Source of the DNA: an uncultured Clostridia bacterium
GTDB lineage: Bacteria; Bacillota; Clostridia; Oscillospirales; Ruminococcaceae
Direction: 5' to 3'
NCBI GenBank assembly: GCA_946533615.1
Contig: CAMNBY010000126.1
Coordinates: 1-5,294 of the forward strand
DNA length: 5,294 nt
The notes below the pieces were generated by a model, which saw only the letters and a list, made by a program, of their open reading frames with translations, was not told the origin of the DNA and did not search any database. Made by a program: the position numbers and the translations under genes. This document shows, in pieces, positions 1 through 5,294 of the stretch. Each line of letters starts with the position of its first letter. The first letter of the stretch is position 1.

Positions 1-684
1 GAGCTGGTTGTTCTCTCCCGCCTTTGCGGGGTCAACGGTGAAGGTCAGCTCCGCCGAGTCGAACTCGTTATCGGTGTAGATGTCGTAGGCCGTGCTGATT
101 ATCCCTGGGTTCGAGGTGATGCTGAAAATATCCATCTCCTCGACGGTGATGTCGGCGATGTTTGCGTTGCCCGTGACGGAATAAAAAAGGTCGTTCTGCT
201 TGCGCTCGATTGTGACCTTGCGCTCTGCGTCATTGGAAGAGCCGTCGCTTGTGGGGTTCAGCGGGTCAAGCCCCGACATTACCTCGTAGCCGTCATAGAG
301 GCCGTCGCCGTCGGAGTCTTTTCTCAGCGGGTCGGTGCCGAGAGCTTCCTCGTCGCCGTCGGAGATGCCGTCCTGATCGGTGTCCTCGTTCTGGATATTG
401 GTGCCGCCCGAGGTCTCCTTGCGGTTGATGACTCCGTCCATATCCCAGTCGCCGTCGTCGTCGAACTCTGGGTTTCTGTAGGTGGAGTTTATATCTATCT
501 GCTCCACCACAGCCTTTACCTTTTCGAGCTTGTTATTATTCGAGACGGAAACTGCGGTATATATAAGACCGCCAACGAGCAGCGCACCGCCTGCACACGA
601 GCCTGCGATGATGGCTCTCTTTTTGGTTATCTTCTTTTTCTTTTGGCTTGCAAGGGCTTCTGCTGCGCCTATTTTATCTGCCAT
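1..684 (-). CDS. Membrane-anchored TSP3-repeat (calcium-binding) protein, C-terminus beyond window
   Basis: The frame is open from an ATG at 684 to the left edge, giving 228 residues with no stop. Residues 1-23 are short and Lys-rich (QKKKKITKKRA at 14-24). A single hydrophobic helix follows at about 24-47, so this looks like a type II signal anchor or uncleaved signal, with the rest outside the cell. Residues 75-148 hold Asp/Gly-rich loops: DDDGDWDMDGV (75-85), DTDQDGISDGDE (101-112) and DSDGDGLYDGYE (123-134), with the TDP and LDP turns typical of thrombospondin type-3 repeats, which bind calcium. Residues about 155-228 alternate polar and hydrophobic positions and are probably beta-rich. 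An AAGAAAGG site lies 12 nt before the ATG. An in-frame GTG at 693 is possible but only 3 nt from that site. By family, such proteins are surface or adhesion-like, but the decisive C-terminal domain is not visible and no function is assigned. The gene has its own promoter, separate from mfd. Confidence 0.88.
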   Translation of the reverse strand, partial: MADKIGAAEALASQKKKKITKKRAIIAGSCAGGALLVGGLIYTAVSVSNNNKLEKVKAVVEQIDINSTYRNPEFDDDGDWDMDGVINRKETSGGTNIQNEDTDQDGISDGDEEALGTDPLRKDSDGDGLYDGYEVMSGLDPLNPTSDGSSNDAERKVTIERKQNDLFYSVTGNANIADITVEEMDIFSITSNPGIISTAYDIYTDNEFDSAELTFTVDPAKAGENNQL

Positions 685-710
685 TTTATGCACTTGCCTT
701 TCTTATGATG

Positions 711-739
711 GTGATATATAATAGTACAATTATTTTCAC
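711..739 (-). other. Possible AT-rich leader hairpin before the TSP3 gene
   Basis: Read on the minus strand, this segment starts GUGA and ends UCAC. Inside are AUAAU and AUUAU arms around a six-base UGUACU loop, with A-A mismatches and one bulge between the outer and inner stems. It ends 6 nt before the AAGAAAGG ribosome binding site (704-697), so folding could affect translation initiation. The stem is AT-rich and imperfect, and chance is a real alternative in such AT-rich DNA. Confidence 0.25.
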
Positions 740-759
740 TTTTATATTATAAATTGTAC
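724..759. repeat. 8-bp perfect inverted repeat overlapping a -10 box
   Basis: GTACAATT at 724-731 and AATTGTAC at 752-759 are exact inverted copies separated by 20 bp. The right arm contains the proposed -10 box (TACAAT on the minus strand) of the promoter at 753-782; the left arm falls just downstream of the predicted transcription start. This is the geometry of an operator for a dimeric repressor. The centre-to-centre distance of 28 bp is longer than a simple helix-turn-helix half-site pair usually needs. No matching regulator is in the window. Confidence 0.45.
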
Positions 760-782
760 CACACGCTCGGAAACGATTTCAA
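753..782 (-). promoter_or_regulatory. Sigma-A promoter of the TSP3-repeat gene
   Basis: On the minus strand TTGAAA (782-777, 5 of 6 to TTGACA) is followed after 18 bp by TACAAT (758-753, 5 of 6 to TATAAT), preceded by an extended -10 TGG. The start of transcription would fall near 746, leaving a leader of about 60 nt. A second TATAAT at 751-746 has no good -35 partner. The promoter makes this gene a separate unit from pth-mfd. Confidence 0.65.
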
Positions 783-824
783 CAGAAATGTTTATCTTTA
801 TTATGTATAATCGGTGAACTGCTG

Positions 825-848
825 AAACGGCGATCCCGAAGCCTGCCG
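825..848 (-). terminator. Weak candidate terminator after mfd
   Basis: Nine bases after the mfd stop, the minus strand can pair CGGC with GCCG (848-845 with 831-828), plus two inner pairs across a bulged A, with a loop of about eight bases. Only three T follow. This is a poor intrinsic terminator, and no better one lies before the next promoter. Termination may be Rho-dependent, or mfd transcripts may read into the TSP3 gene. Confidence 0.22.
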
Positions 849-856
849 CAGGGGCG

Positions 857-3800
857 CTATTTGCCTGCCGAAGCGCTCAGCAGCCGTACTGTCTCGCTCA
901 TAAGATCGGAAGGTCTCTGGAAGCGTTCGAGCTGGACGGAGAAGCAGGGCTTGTCGCCCTCCGAGAAGCGCAGGCGCTCTCCGTATTTTTCGATCAGCGC
1001 CGTGATCTGCTCCACCTCGGGAGCCTTGATGTAGAAGAAGATCTTTTCGCCCCTCTGGGTGATCTCGGTGAGCCTCAGCGACGAGGCCATGTTCCTTATC
1101 AGGGCGACCTCGACCAGACCCGTCACGCTCTTTGGCGGGTCGCCGTAGCGGTCGATCAGCTCGTCGAGCACGTCTCTGCTGTCCTCCTCGGTGAGTATCG
1201 AAGCGATGCGCCTGTAAGCGTCGATGCGCTGGGACAGGCTCTCGATGTAGCTTTCGGGGATATAGGCGTTGATCGAGATATCCACGAGGCAGTCCTCGGG
1301 AGAGGGCGGCGGCGCTTCGCCGTTCTGTTCTGCGATCGCCTCGTTCAGCAGGCGGAGGTACATATCATAGCCGACGGCCTCCATGTGTCCGTGCTGCCGC
1401 GCCGAGAGTACGGAGCCTGCGCCTCTGATCTCAAGATCACGCATCGCGATGTGGAAGCCCGAGCCGAACTGTGTGAACTCCCTGATGGCGTTGAGCCTGC
1501 GCTCGGCCACTTCGGAAAGCACCTTGCCTCTTCTGAAGGTGAAGTAGGCGAAGGCTCTTCTGCTGGAGCGGCCTACCCTGCCGCGTATCTGATGCAGCTG
1601 GGAGAGCCCGAGGCGGTCGGCGTCCTCGATTATAAGCGTGTTCACGTTCGGCACGTCCACGCCGGTTTCGATTATCGTCGTGCAGATAAGTATGTCTATC
1701 TCGCGGTCGATGAGCTGCCGCCAGACTTCCGAGAGCTCTGACTCTCCCATCTGTCCGTGAGCGACGCCGATACGCGCCTCGGGCAGCAGCTTCGAGAGCT
1801 TTGCATAGGTGTGAGGTATGGTCTCGACACGGTTGTGCAGGTAGTAGACCTGACCTCCGCGGCGCAGCTCCTTGAAGATCGCCTGAGCGATAACGCCGTC
1901 GTCGTGCTCGATGACGTAGGTGGTTATGGGCTGCCTGTCCTGGGGCGGCTCCTCGATGACGGACATATCCCTGATGCCGCTGAGCGCCATGTTAAGCGTC
2001 CTCGGGATAGGCGTTGCCGAGAGCGTGAGCACGTCCACGCCCTTGAAGCTCTCCTTGAACTTCTCCTTGTGTGCGACGCCGAAGCGCTGCTCCTCGTCGA
2101 TGATGGCAAGGCCGAGATCCTTGAATTTCACGTCTTTCTGGACAAGGCGGTGCGTGCCGATTATAATATCTATCGTTCCGCGTTCAAGCTCTTTGAGTAT
2201 CTCGTGCTGCTGCTTGGCGGTGCGGAAGCGCGAGAGCAGCTCGACCTTGACGGGGAAGTGCTCGAAGCGTTTTACTGCCGTTTGGTAGTGCTGCCACGCA
2301 AGAACGGTCGTCGGCACCATTATCGCGCACTGCTTTGAATCCAGCACGCACTTGAAGGCGGCTCTGAGCGCTACCTCCGTCTTGCCGAAGCCGACATCTC
2401 CGCAGAGCAGTCTGTCCATCGGCGCCGGCTTTTCCATGTCGTCCTTGATCTCGTTGACAGCGCGGAGCTGGTCGTCAGTTTCCTGATAGTCGAAGCGCTG
2501 CTCAAAGTCGTTCTGCCAGTCGTTGTCGGGCGAGAACTGATAGCCCTTGGCCTTCTGCCGCTCTGCATAGAGCCTGGTGAGCTCCTCGGCCATGTCCTTG
2601 ACGGCGCTCTTGACCCTCGACCGTGTGCGGTTCCATTCAAGGGAGTTGAGCTTGTTGAGCTTAACGCCCTCGTCGTCTCTCGGGCCGATGTAGCGGGACA
2701 CGAGGTCAAGCTGGGTAACGGGAACGTACAGCACGTCCGTGCCTGCGTATTTTATCGAGATATAGTCCTTCTTGACGCCGTTGTTCTCAAGGCTGCGGAT
2801 GCCTGCGAACCGCCCGATGCCGTACATCGCGTGTACGACGAGATCGCCCTCGCTTATCTCCGAGAGACTGCCGATCTCTTCGCCCTTCTTGCGGCGGCGC
2901 TTGGGCTTTTTCGAGATGTTCATGGCCTTCATCTGTGTTATGGCGGCGCATTTTATATCGGGCAGGTCGAAGCCGCCCGAGAGGCTGCCTGTCCTGAGAT
3001 AGACCACCCCGGGCAGCGGTATGCTGTCCTCGTTCATGATGCGTGCGTCAAGGCCGTCGTCGCAGAGATCCTTGCAGATTATCGGCAGGGTCTTTTCCGA
3101 GCCTGCCAGCACAACAACGCAGTACCCCTGAGTGCGGAAGCTCCTCAGCTCCTCTTCAAGATGCACGATGTTCCCGCCCCAGACGCCTGTCTGGCGGCAG
3201 TCGGTGTTGATAAGCTTTCTGAGCTTGATGTCGGGGTTCTGGCGCATGAAGGTGTCCATGAATACCGGCGAAAGCTTCATAGCCTCGTGTATCACCTGCG
3301 GAAAATCTATCACGCTGCCCTCAAGCTTCTTGAAGTACACGCCGTCCTCTGTCAGCAGTTTAAGGTCCTCGCGGAGCTGCGACTGGACGTCCTTTGCTTT
3401 TTCAAGGCAGTTGCGGTACTCGCTGATAACGGCGATGCCGTCCCTGAAATATTCCAGCACCGTGCAGGGCTCGGGATAAGCCACCGAGTAATACTTGTCG
3501 GCGTTGGTCAGCATTATGCCTGCCTCTATGCACTCGATGTCACGCGAGATGTGCAGGCGTATCTTATCGGCGTTCCTGCTCCTGACGGAGGAGGAAAGCG
3601 CTCTGAGCTGCTGTATAAGCTCCTCCTTGTCGGGAAAGATTATCTCAAGAGCAGGGAAGACCGTGATGCTCTCGACGGGGTCTGTGCGGCGCTGGCTCTC
3701 GGTATCAAAATATGAGATCGTATCTATCTCGTCGCCCCAGAGCTCGATCCTTATCGGGGCGGTCTCGCCGACAGGGAAGATGTCGGTTATAGAGCCTCTC

Positions 3801-4321
3801 ATCGCGAACTGCGCCTGACCCTCGACCTGATCCGTTCGGGTGTAGCCTGCTCTGATAAGCTTATCGGCAAGCGCTGTTGTGTCAAGCTCTCCGCCTGCCG
3901 CAAGGGTAAAGGAATACTCCTTCAGCTTCTCGGGAGGGATAGTGGCCTGCATTGCGGCCTCGGCGGAGGCGGCGATGATCCTGCACCTGCCCTCGGAGAG
4001 CTTTGAAAGCGCTTCAAGCCGCCTGTGCTCGTACTCGCGTGAGATCCCCTCCATATAGGCGAAGTTCAGATCCTTCGCCGGGAACACGCAGCACAGCTCC
4101 TGCCCCGAAAGCTCGTTGATGTCGGCGGCAAGCCTTGTGCAGGCGGCTTCGTCGTCACATAGCACGAAGATGCGCTTCTCCTCGGCGGCTGTCATGCAGA
4201 GCATAGCCTTGTGTATGCTTGAAACGCCTGTGACCTCGACAGGCGTAAAGCCGCCCTTTACCGAACGTTCAAGCTCGGCGAAGAAGGGCAGCTGCCGCGT
4301 CATTTGTGAAAAAATGTTCAT
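857..4321 (-). CDS. mfd: Transcription-repair coupling factor Mfd
   Basis: Mfd is a cytoplasmic ATP-driven DNA translocase that pushes stalled RNA polymerase off template lesions and recruits UvrA for nucleotide excision repair. The 1154 residues match the usual full length. The order is: UvrB-like N-terminal module (about 1-350, with MRGSITDIFPVG at 174-185), a basic linker (KKPKRRRKKG, 471-480), the CarD-like RNA-polymerase-interacting domain (about 489-546, GDLVVHAMYGIGR), then a RecG-like SF2 motor. Motor motifs are Walker A GDVGFGKTEV (641-650), DEEQ (742-745), SATPIPRT (768-775), TTIIETGVDVPN (881-892) and QIRGRVGR (911-918). The translocation motif region is about 950-980, and the C-terminal autoinhibitory TRCF domain about 1008-1105. 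No motif is broken. The ATG at 4321 is preceded by AAAGGA (4340-4335) at a rather long 13 nt; Met7 would be further away. It lies 25 nt after pth and is probably cotranscribed; pth and mfd are also close neighbours in Bacillus subtilis. Confidence 0.98.
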   Translation of the reverse strand: MNIFSQMTRQLPFFAELERSVKGGFTPVEVTGVSSIHKAMLCMTAAEEKRIFVLCDDEAACTRLAADINELSGQELCCVFPAKDLNFAYMEGISREYEHRRLEALSKLSEGRCRIIAASAEAAMQATIPPEKLKEYSFTLAAGGELDTTALADKLIRAGYTRTDQVEGQAQFAMRGSITDIFPVGETAPIRIELWGDEIDTISYFDTESQRRTDPVESITVFPALEIIFPDKEELIQQLRALSSSVRSRNADKIRLHISRDIECIEAGIMLTNADKYYSVAYPEPCTVLEYFRDGIAVISEYRNCLEKAKDVQSQLREDLKLLTEDGVYFKKLEGSVIDFPQVIHEAMKLSPVFMDTFMRQNPDIKLRKLINTDCRQTGVWGGNIVHLEEELRSFRTQGYCVVVLAGSEKTLPIICKDLCDDGLDARIMNEDSIPLPGVVYLRTGSLSGGFDLPDIKCAAITQMKAMNISKKPKRRRKKGEEIGSLSEISEGDLVVHAMYGIGRFAGIRSLENNGVKKDYISIKYAGTDVLYVPVTQLDLVSRYIGPRDDEGVKLNKLNSLEWNRTRSRVKSAVKDMAEELTRLYAERQKAKGYQFSPDNDWQNDFEQRFDYQETDDQLRAVNEIKDDMEKPAPMDRLLCGDVGFGKTEVALRAAFKCVLDSKQCAIMVPTTVLAWQHYQTAVKRFEHFPVKVELLSRFRTAKQQHEILKELERGTIDIIIGTHRLVQKDVKFKDLGLAIIDEEQRFGVAHKEKFKESFKGVDVLTLSATPIPRTLNMALSGIRDMSVIEEPPQDRQPITTYVIEHDDGVIAQAIFKELRRGGQVYYLHNRVETIPHTYAKLSKLLPEARIGVAHGQMGESELSEVWRQLIDREIDILICTTIIETGVDVPNVNTLIIEDADRLGLSQLHQIRGRVGRSSRRAFAYFTFRRGKVLSEVAERRLNAIREFTQFGSGFHIAMRDLEIRGAGSVLSARQHGHMEAVGYDMYLRLLNEAIAEQNGEAPPPSPEDCLVDISINAYIPESYIESLSQRIDAYRRIASILTEEDSRDVLDELIDRYGDPPKSVTGLVEVALIRNMASSLRLTEITQRGEKIFFYIKAPEVEQITALIEKYGERLRFSEGDKPCFSVQLERFQRPSDLMSETVRLLSASAGK

Positions 4322-4346
4322 AGCTGTTATCTGTTCCTTTGCTGTC

Positions 4347-4967
4347 TCAGTTGAATTTGTTCATGGCTTCGCCGGTCTTTCCTGCCACTATCAGCTCGGC
4401 GGCTGCGGCAGCGTTTCTGAATACCTCGTCAAGCTTCTTTCTGTCCTCGTCGGAGAATTTACCCAGCACCCAGTCCGCAAGGTCATAGTCGGGTCTTGGC
4501 TTGGCGCCTACGCCGATCTTGATGCGCGGGAAGTCCTCGCCGCCGCATTCCTCTATTATGCTTTTCAGACCGTTGTGTCCGCCCGAGGAGCCCTTGCGCC
4601 TGATGCGCATTTTCCCGGGCTCGAGGGAGATGTCGTCGAAGATGACCAGCACGTTCTCTATCGGGATCTTGTAGAAAGCCATCGCCTGCGAGATCGCCTC
4701 GCCGCTGCGGTTCATAAAGGTTTCGGGCTTCATCAGCAGGCAGCTGACCTCGCCGAGCTTTGCCGAGGCGGTCTTTGCCTTGAACTTATAGGTGTTTATC
4801 TCGACGCCCAGCCCCTCGGCAAGCGCGTCGATAGCCATAAAGCCTGCGTTGTGGCGCGTGCGCTCGTAGTCGATGCCCGGATTGCCGAGCCCGGCGATTA
4901 TGAATTCGGGCTTTGCGCCCTGCGGCTTGCTTGTGGATATGCGGTCAAATATGTCCCAGATGCTCAT
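4347..4967 (-). CDS. pth: Peptidyl-tRNA hydrolase
   Basis: This enzyme cleaves the ester bond of peptidyl-tRNA dropped from ribosomes, freeing tRNA and peptide in the cytoplasm; it is normally essential in bacteria. With the start at 4967 it has 206 residues and all signatures of the bacterial Pth family: GLGNPG (26-31, Asn29), RHNAG (38-42, catalytic His39), KPETFMNRSG (80-89, Asn86), FDD (110-112, with Asp111 as the His partner) and GGHNGL (129-134, Asn132). These correspond to E. coli Asn10, His20, Asn68, Asp93 and Asn114. About 19 residues precede the usual beginning of the fold (MSIWDIFDRIS...), a modest N-terminal extension of unknown role. It is first in a likely pth-mfd operon, behind a strong promoter and a hairpin-bearing leader. 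A longer reading from a TTG at 4997 is unlikely, because it lacks a ribosome binding site and ignores the good one at 4979-4973. Confidence 0.97.
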   Translation of the reverse strand: MSIWDIFDRISTSKPQGAKPEFIIAGLGNPGIDYERTRHNAGFMAIDALAEGLGVEINTYKFKAKTASAKLGEVSCLLMKPETFMNRSGEAISQAMAFYKIPIENVLVIFDDISLEPGKMRIRRKGSSGGHNGLKSIIEECGGEDFPRIKIGVGAKPRPDYDLADWVLGKFSDEDRKKLDEVFRNAAAAAELIVAGKTGEAMNKFN

Positions 4968-4972
4968 AAAAA

Positions 4973-4979
4973 CTCTCCT
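4973..4979 (-). promoter_or_regulatory. Ribosome binding site deciding the pth start
   Basis: AGGAGAG on the minus strand lies 5 nt (7 nt counted from AGGAG) before the ATG at 4967. It is the strongest Shine-Dalgarno match in the window and fixes Met at 4967 over the upstream TTG at 4997. Confidence 0.85.
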
Positions 4980-5006
4980 GTCGCGATTATTATACAACGC
5001 ACAATA

Positions 5007-5031
5007 ACCCCGTCTTTTGCCAAGACGGGGT
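5007..5031 (-). terminator. GC-rich hairpin in the pth-mfd leader, terminator-like
   Basis: CCCCGTCTT (5008-5016) and AAGACGGGG (5022-5030) pair perfectly over 9 bp, 10 with the flanking A-T, around a five-base loop. On the minus strand the stem is followed by TTATTGTG, a short broken T-run. It lies about 15-37 nt after the predicted start of the pth-mfd transcript and about 28 nt before the pth ribosome binding site, which it does not cover. It could attenuate, stabilise the 5' end of the mRNA, or stop read-through from the gene to the right. On the plus strand it is followed by a broken T-rich stretch, but no plus-strand gene needs a terminator there. The stem is certain as sequence; its role is not. 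Confidence 0.5.
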
Positions 5032-5050
5032 GTTCGGTTTTGTTTATTTG

Positions 5051-5079
5051 ATTATAGCACAGTTTGTGGGGTTTGTCAA
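5051..5079 (-). promoter_or_regulatory. Consensus sigma-A promoter of the pth-mfd operon
   Basis: On the minus strand TTGACA (5079-5074) is followed after exactly 17 bp by TATAAT (5056-5051), both perfect matches, with TGC before the -10 as an extended element. Transcription should begin near 5044, giving a leader of about 75 nt to the pth ATG. The promoter begins only 25 bp past the stop of the gene to its right. Confidence 0.9.
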
Positions 5080-5104
5080 ATGGTCGCAGTTCCTGATAAC
5101 AACG

Positions 5105-5294
5105 TTAACTTAATGATACCCTATCGAGCTTATAGTCTTTAAATTCATATTCCACAAGGCTATAACCGTTATCATCTTCTATATATTGAAAATGGCCGTA
5201 GCCACTATCCGGGTAAACTTCAACACCTCGGCAAATTCCCAGCTTATCATATACTTCCTTCATATCCATTCCGAAAGTCACACCGCCCGGAAGC
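5105..5294 (-). CDS. C-terminal end of an unrecognised protein
   Basis: Minus-strand frame open from the right edge to a TAA at 5107-5105 gives 62 residues; the start lies outside the window. The visible part begins LPGGVTFGMDMKEVYDKLGI, followed by an aromatic and acidic stretch (YGHFQYIEDDNGYSLVEYEF, 32-51) that alternates like beta strands. The GVTFGM..KEVYDKLG pattern resembles the 'treat as FGMS-x-EEV-x-x-LG' segment found in many small secreted or lipoprotein-like Firmicute proteins, but I cannot name a family. Met9 or Met11 could only be a start if the protein were about 50 residues long, and no ribosome binding site supports that. GC content is 40% by hand count, against 55-70% in sampled lines of mfd, so it may be a more recent arrival or a fast-evolving accessory gene. 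No terminator is seen between it and the pth promoter. Confidence 0.65.
   Translation of the reverse strand, partial: LPGGVTFGMDMKEVYDKLGICRGVEVYPDSGYGHFQYIEDDNGYSLVEYEFKDYKLDRVSLS

Noticed and set aside
482..721. Small plus-strand frame with a hydrophobic, Phe-rich stretch
   Set aside because: It is the complement of the Lys-rich tail and membrane helix of the TSP3 gene; the Phe run is just the reverse of AAA/AAG codons.
806..811. TATAAT on the plus strand after mfd
   Set aside because: No plus-strand gene follows and no -35 partner is evident; AT-rich intergenic DNA gives such matches by chance.
1385..2338. Further plus-strand open frames antisense to mfd (1385-1741, 1757-2338, 1920-2288)
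   Set aside because: They mirror conserved helicase codons and have no initiation signals.
2831..3715. Open frame of 294 codons on the plus strand inside mfd
   Set aside because: It lies wholly antisense to the conserved mfd motor and linker region, has no ribosome binding site, and its residues read as a codon-position shadow of a GC-rich gene.
4989..4994. Second TATAAT on the minus strand between the leader hairpin and the pth ribosome binding site
   Set aside because: At 16-18 bp upstream the sequence is AAGACG / AAAGAC / AAAAGA, with no resemblance to TTGACA and no proper extended -10 spacing, so it is not counted as a promoter.
4968..4997. Ten extra N-terminal codons for pth from a TTG at 4997
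   Set aside because: There is no ribosome binding site before it, and the reading would run through the strong AGGAGAG that serves the ATG at 4967.
4116..5051. Open frame of 311 codons on the plus strand across mfd and pth
   Set aside because: It is antisense to two well-identified genes and spans their intergenic gap, the pth ribosome binding site and the leader hairpin. No promoter or recognisable domain supports it.
3..5290. tRNA, rRNA, CRISPR arrays, transposase fragments, att sites
   Set aside because: Read through on both strands; none of the expected cloverleaf, repeat-spacer or terminal-repeat patterns was seen.

Overview
The window reads as an ordinary stretch of a low- to mid-GC Firmicute chromosome. 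It most resembles a gut or rumen Clostridia member (Ruminococcus / Oscillospiraceae type). That guess rests on the direct pth-mfd pairing, the Firmicute-style DEEQ box in Mfd, the consensus sigma-A promoters, and a membrane-anchored protein with thrombospondin type-3 (TSP3) repeats. The genus is an inference, not a demonstration. All supported genes lie on the minus strand, so the window is best read from right to left.

Right end (5294 to about 5105): the last 62 codons of an unrecognised small protein, clearly AT-richer (40% GC by hand count) than its neighbours. Next comes a textbook sigma-A promoter (TTGACA, 17 bp, TATAAT with an extended TGC). It leads into a roughly 75-nt leader with a strong GC-rich hairpin, then a good AGGAGAG ribosome binding site and pth (peptidyl-tRNA hydrolase, 206 aa, full set of catalytic residues, short N-terminal extension). 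After a 25-nt gap follows mfd (transcription-repair coupling factor, 1154 aa, apparently complete and intact, all domains present). The two genes form a likely housekeeping operon: Pth recycles peptidyl-tRNA released from stalled translation, and Mfd removes stalled RNA polymerase and recruits UvrA.

Left end (856 to 1): a 172-bp intergenic region with at most a weak mfd terminator. It carries a separate, good promoter whose -10 box sits on one arm of an 8-bp perfect inverted repeat, and an AT-rich leader that can fold. This drives a gene running off the left edge. The 228 visible residues show a lysine-rich cytoplasmic tail, one membrane helix, and an extracellular Asp-rich TSP3-type calcium-binding region followed by a probable beta-rich segment.

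I found no RNA genes, mobile elements, CRISPR arrays or att sites. I see no convincing undescribed system. The most interesting signals are regulatory: the structured leader of pth-mfd, and the inverted repeat over the promoter of the TSP3 gene.
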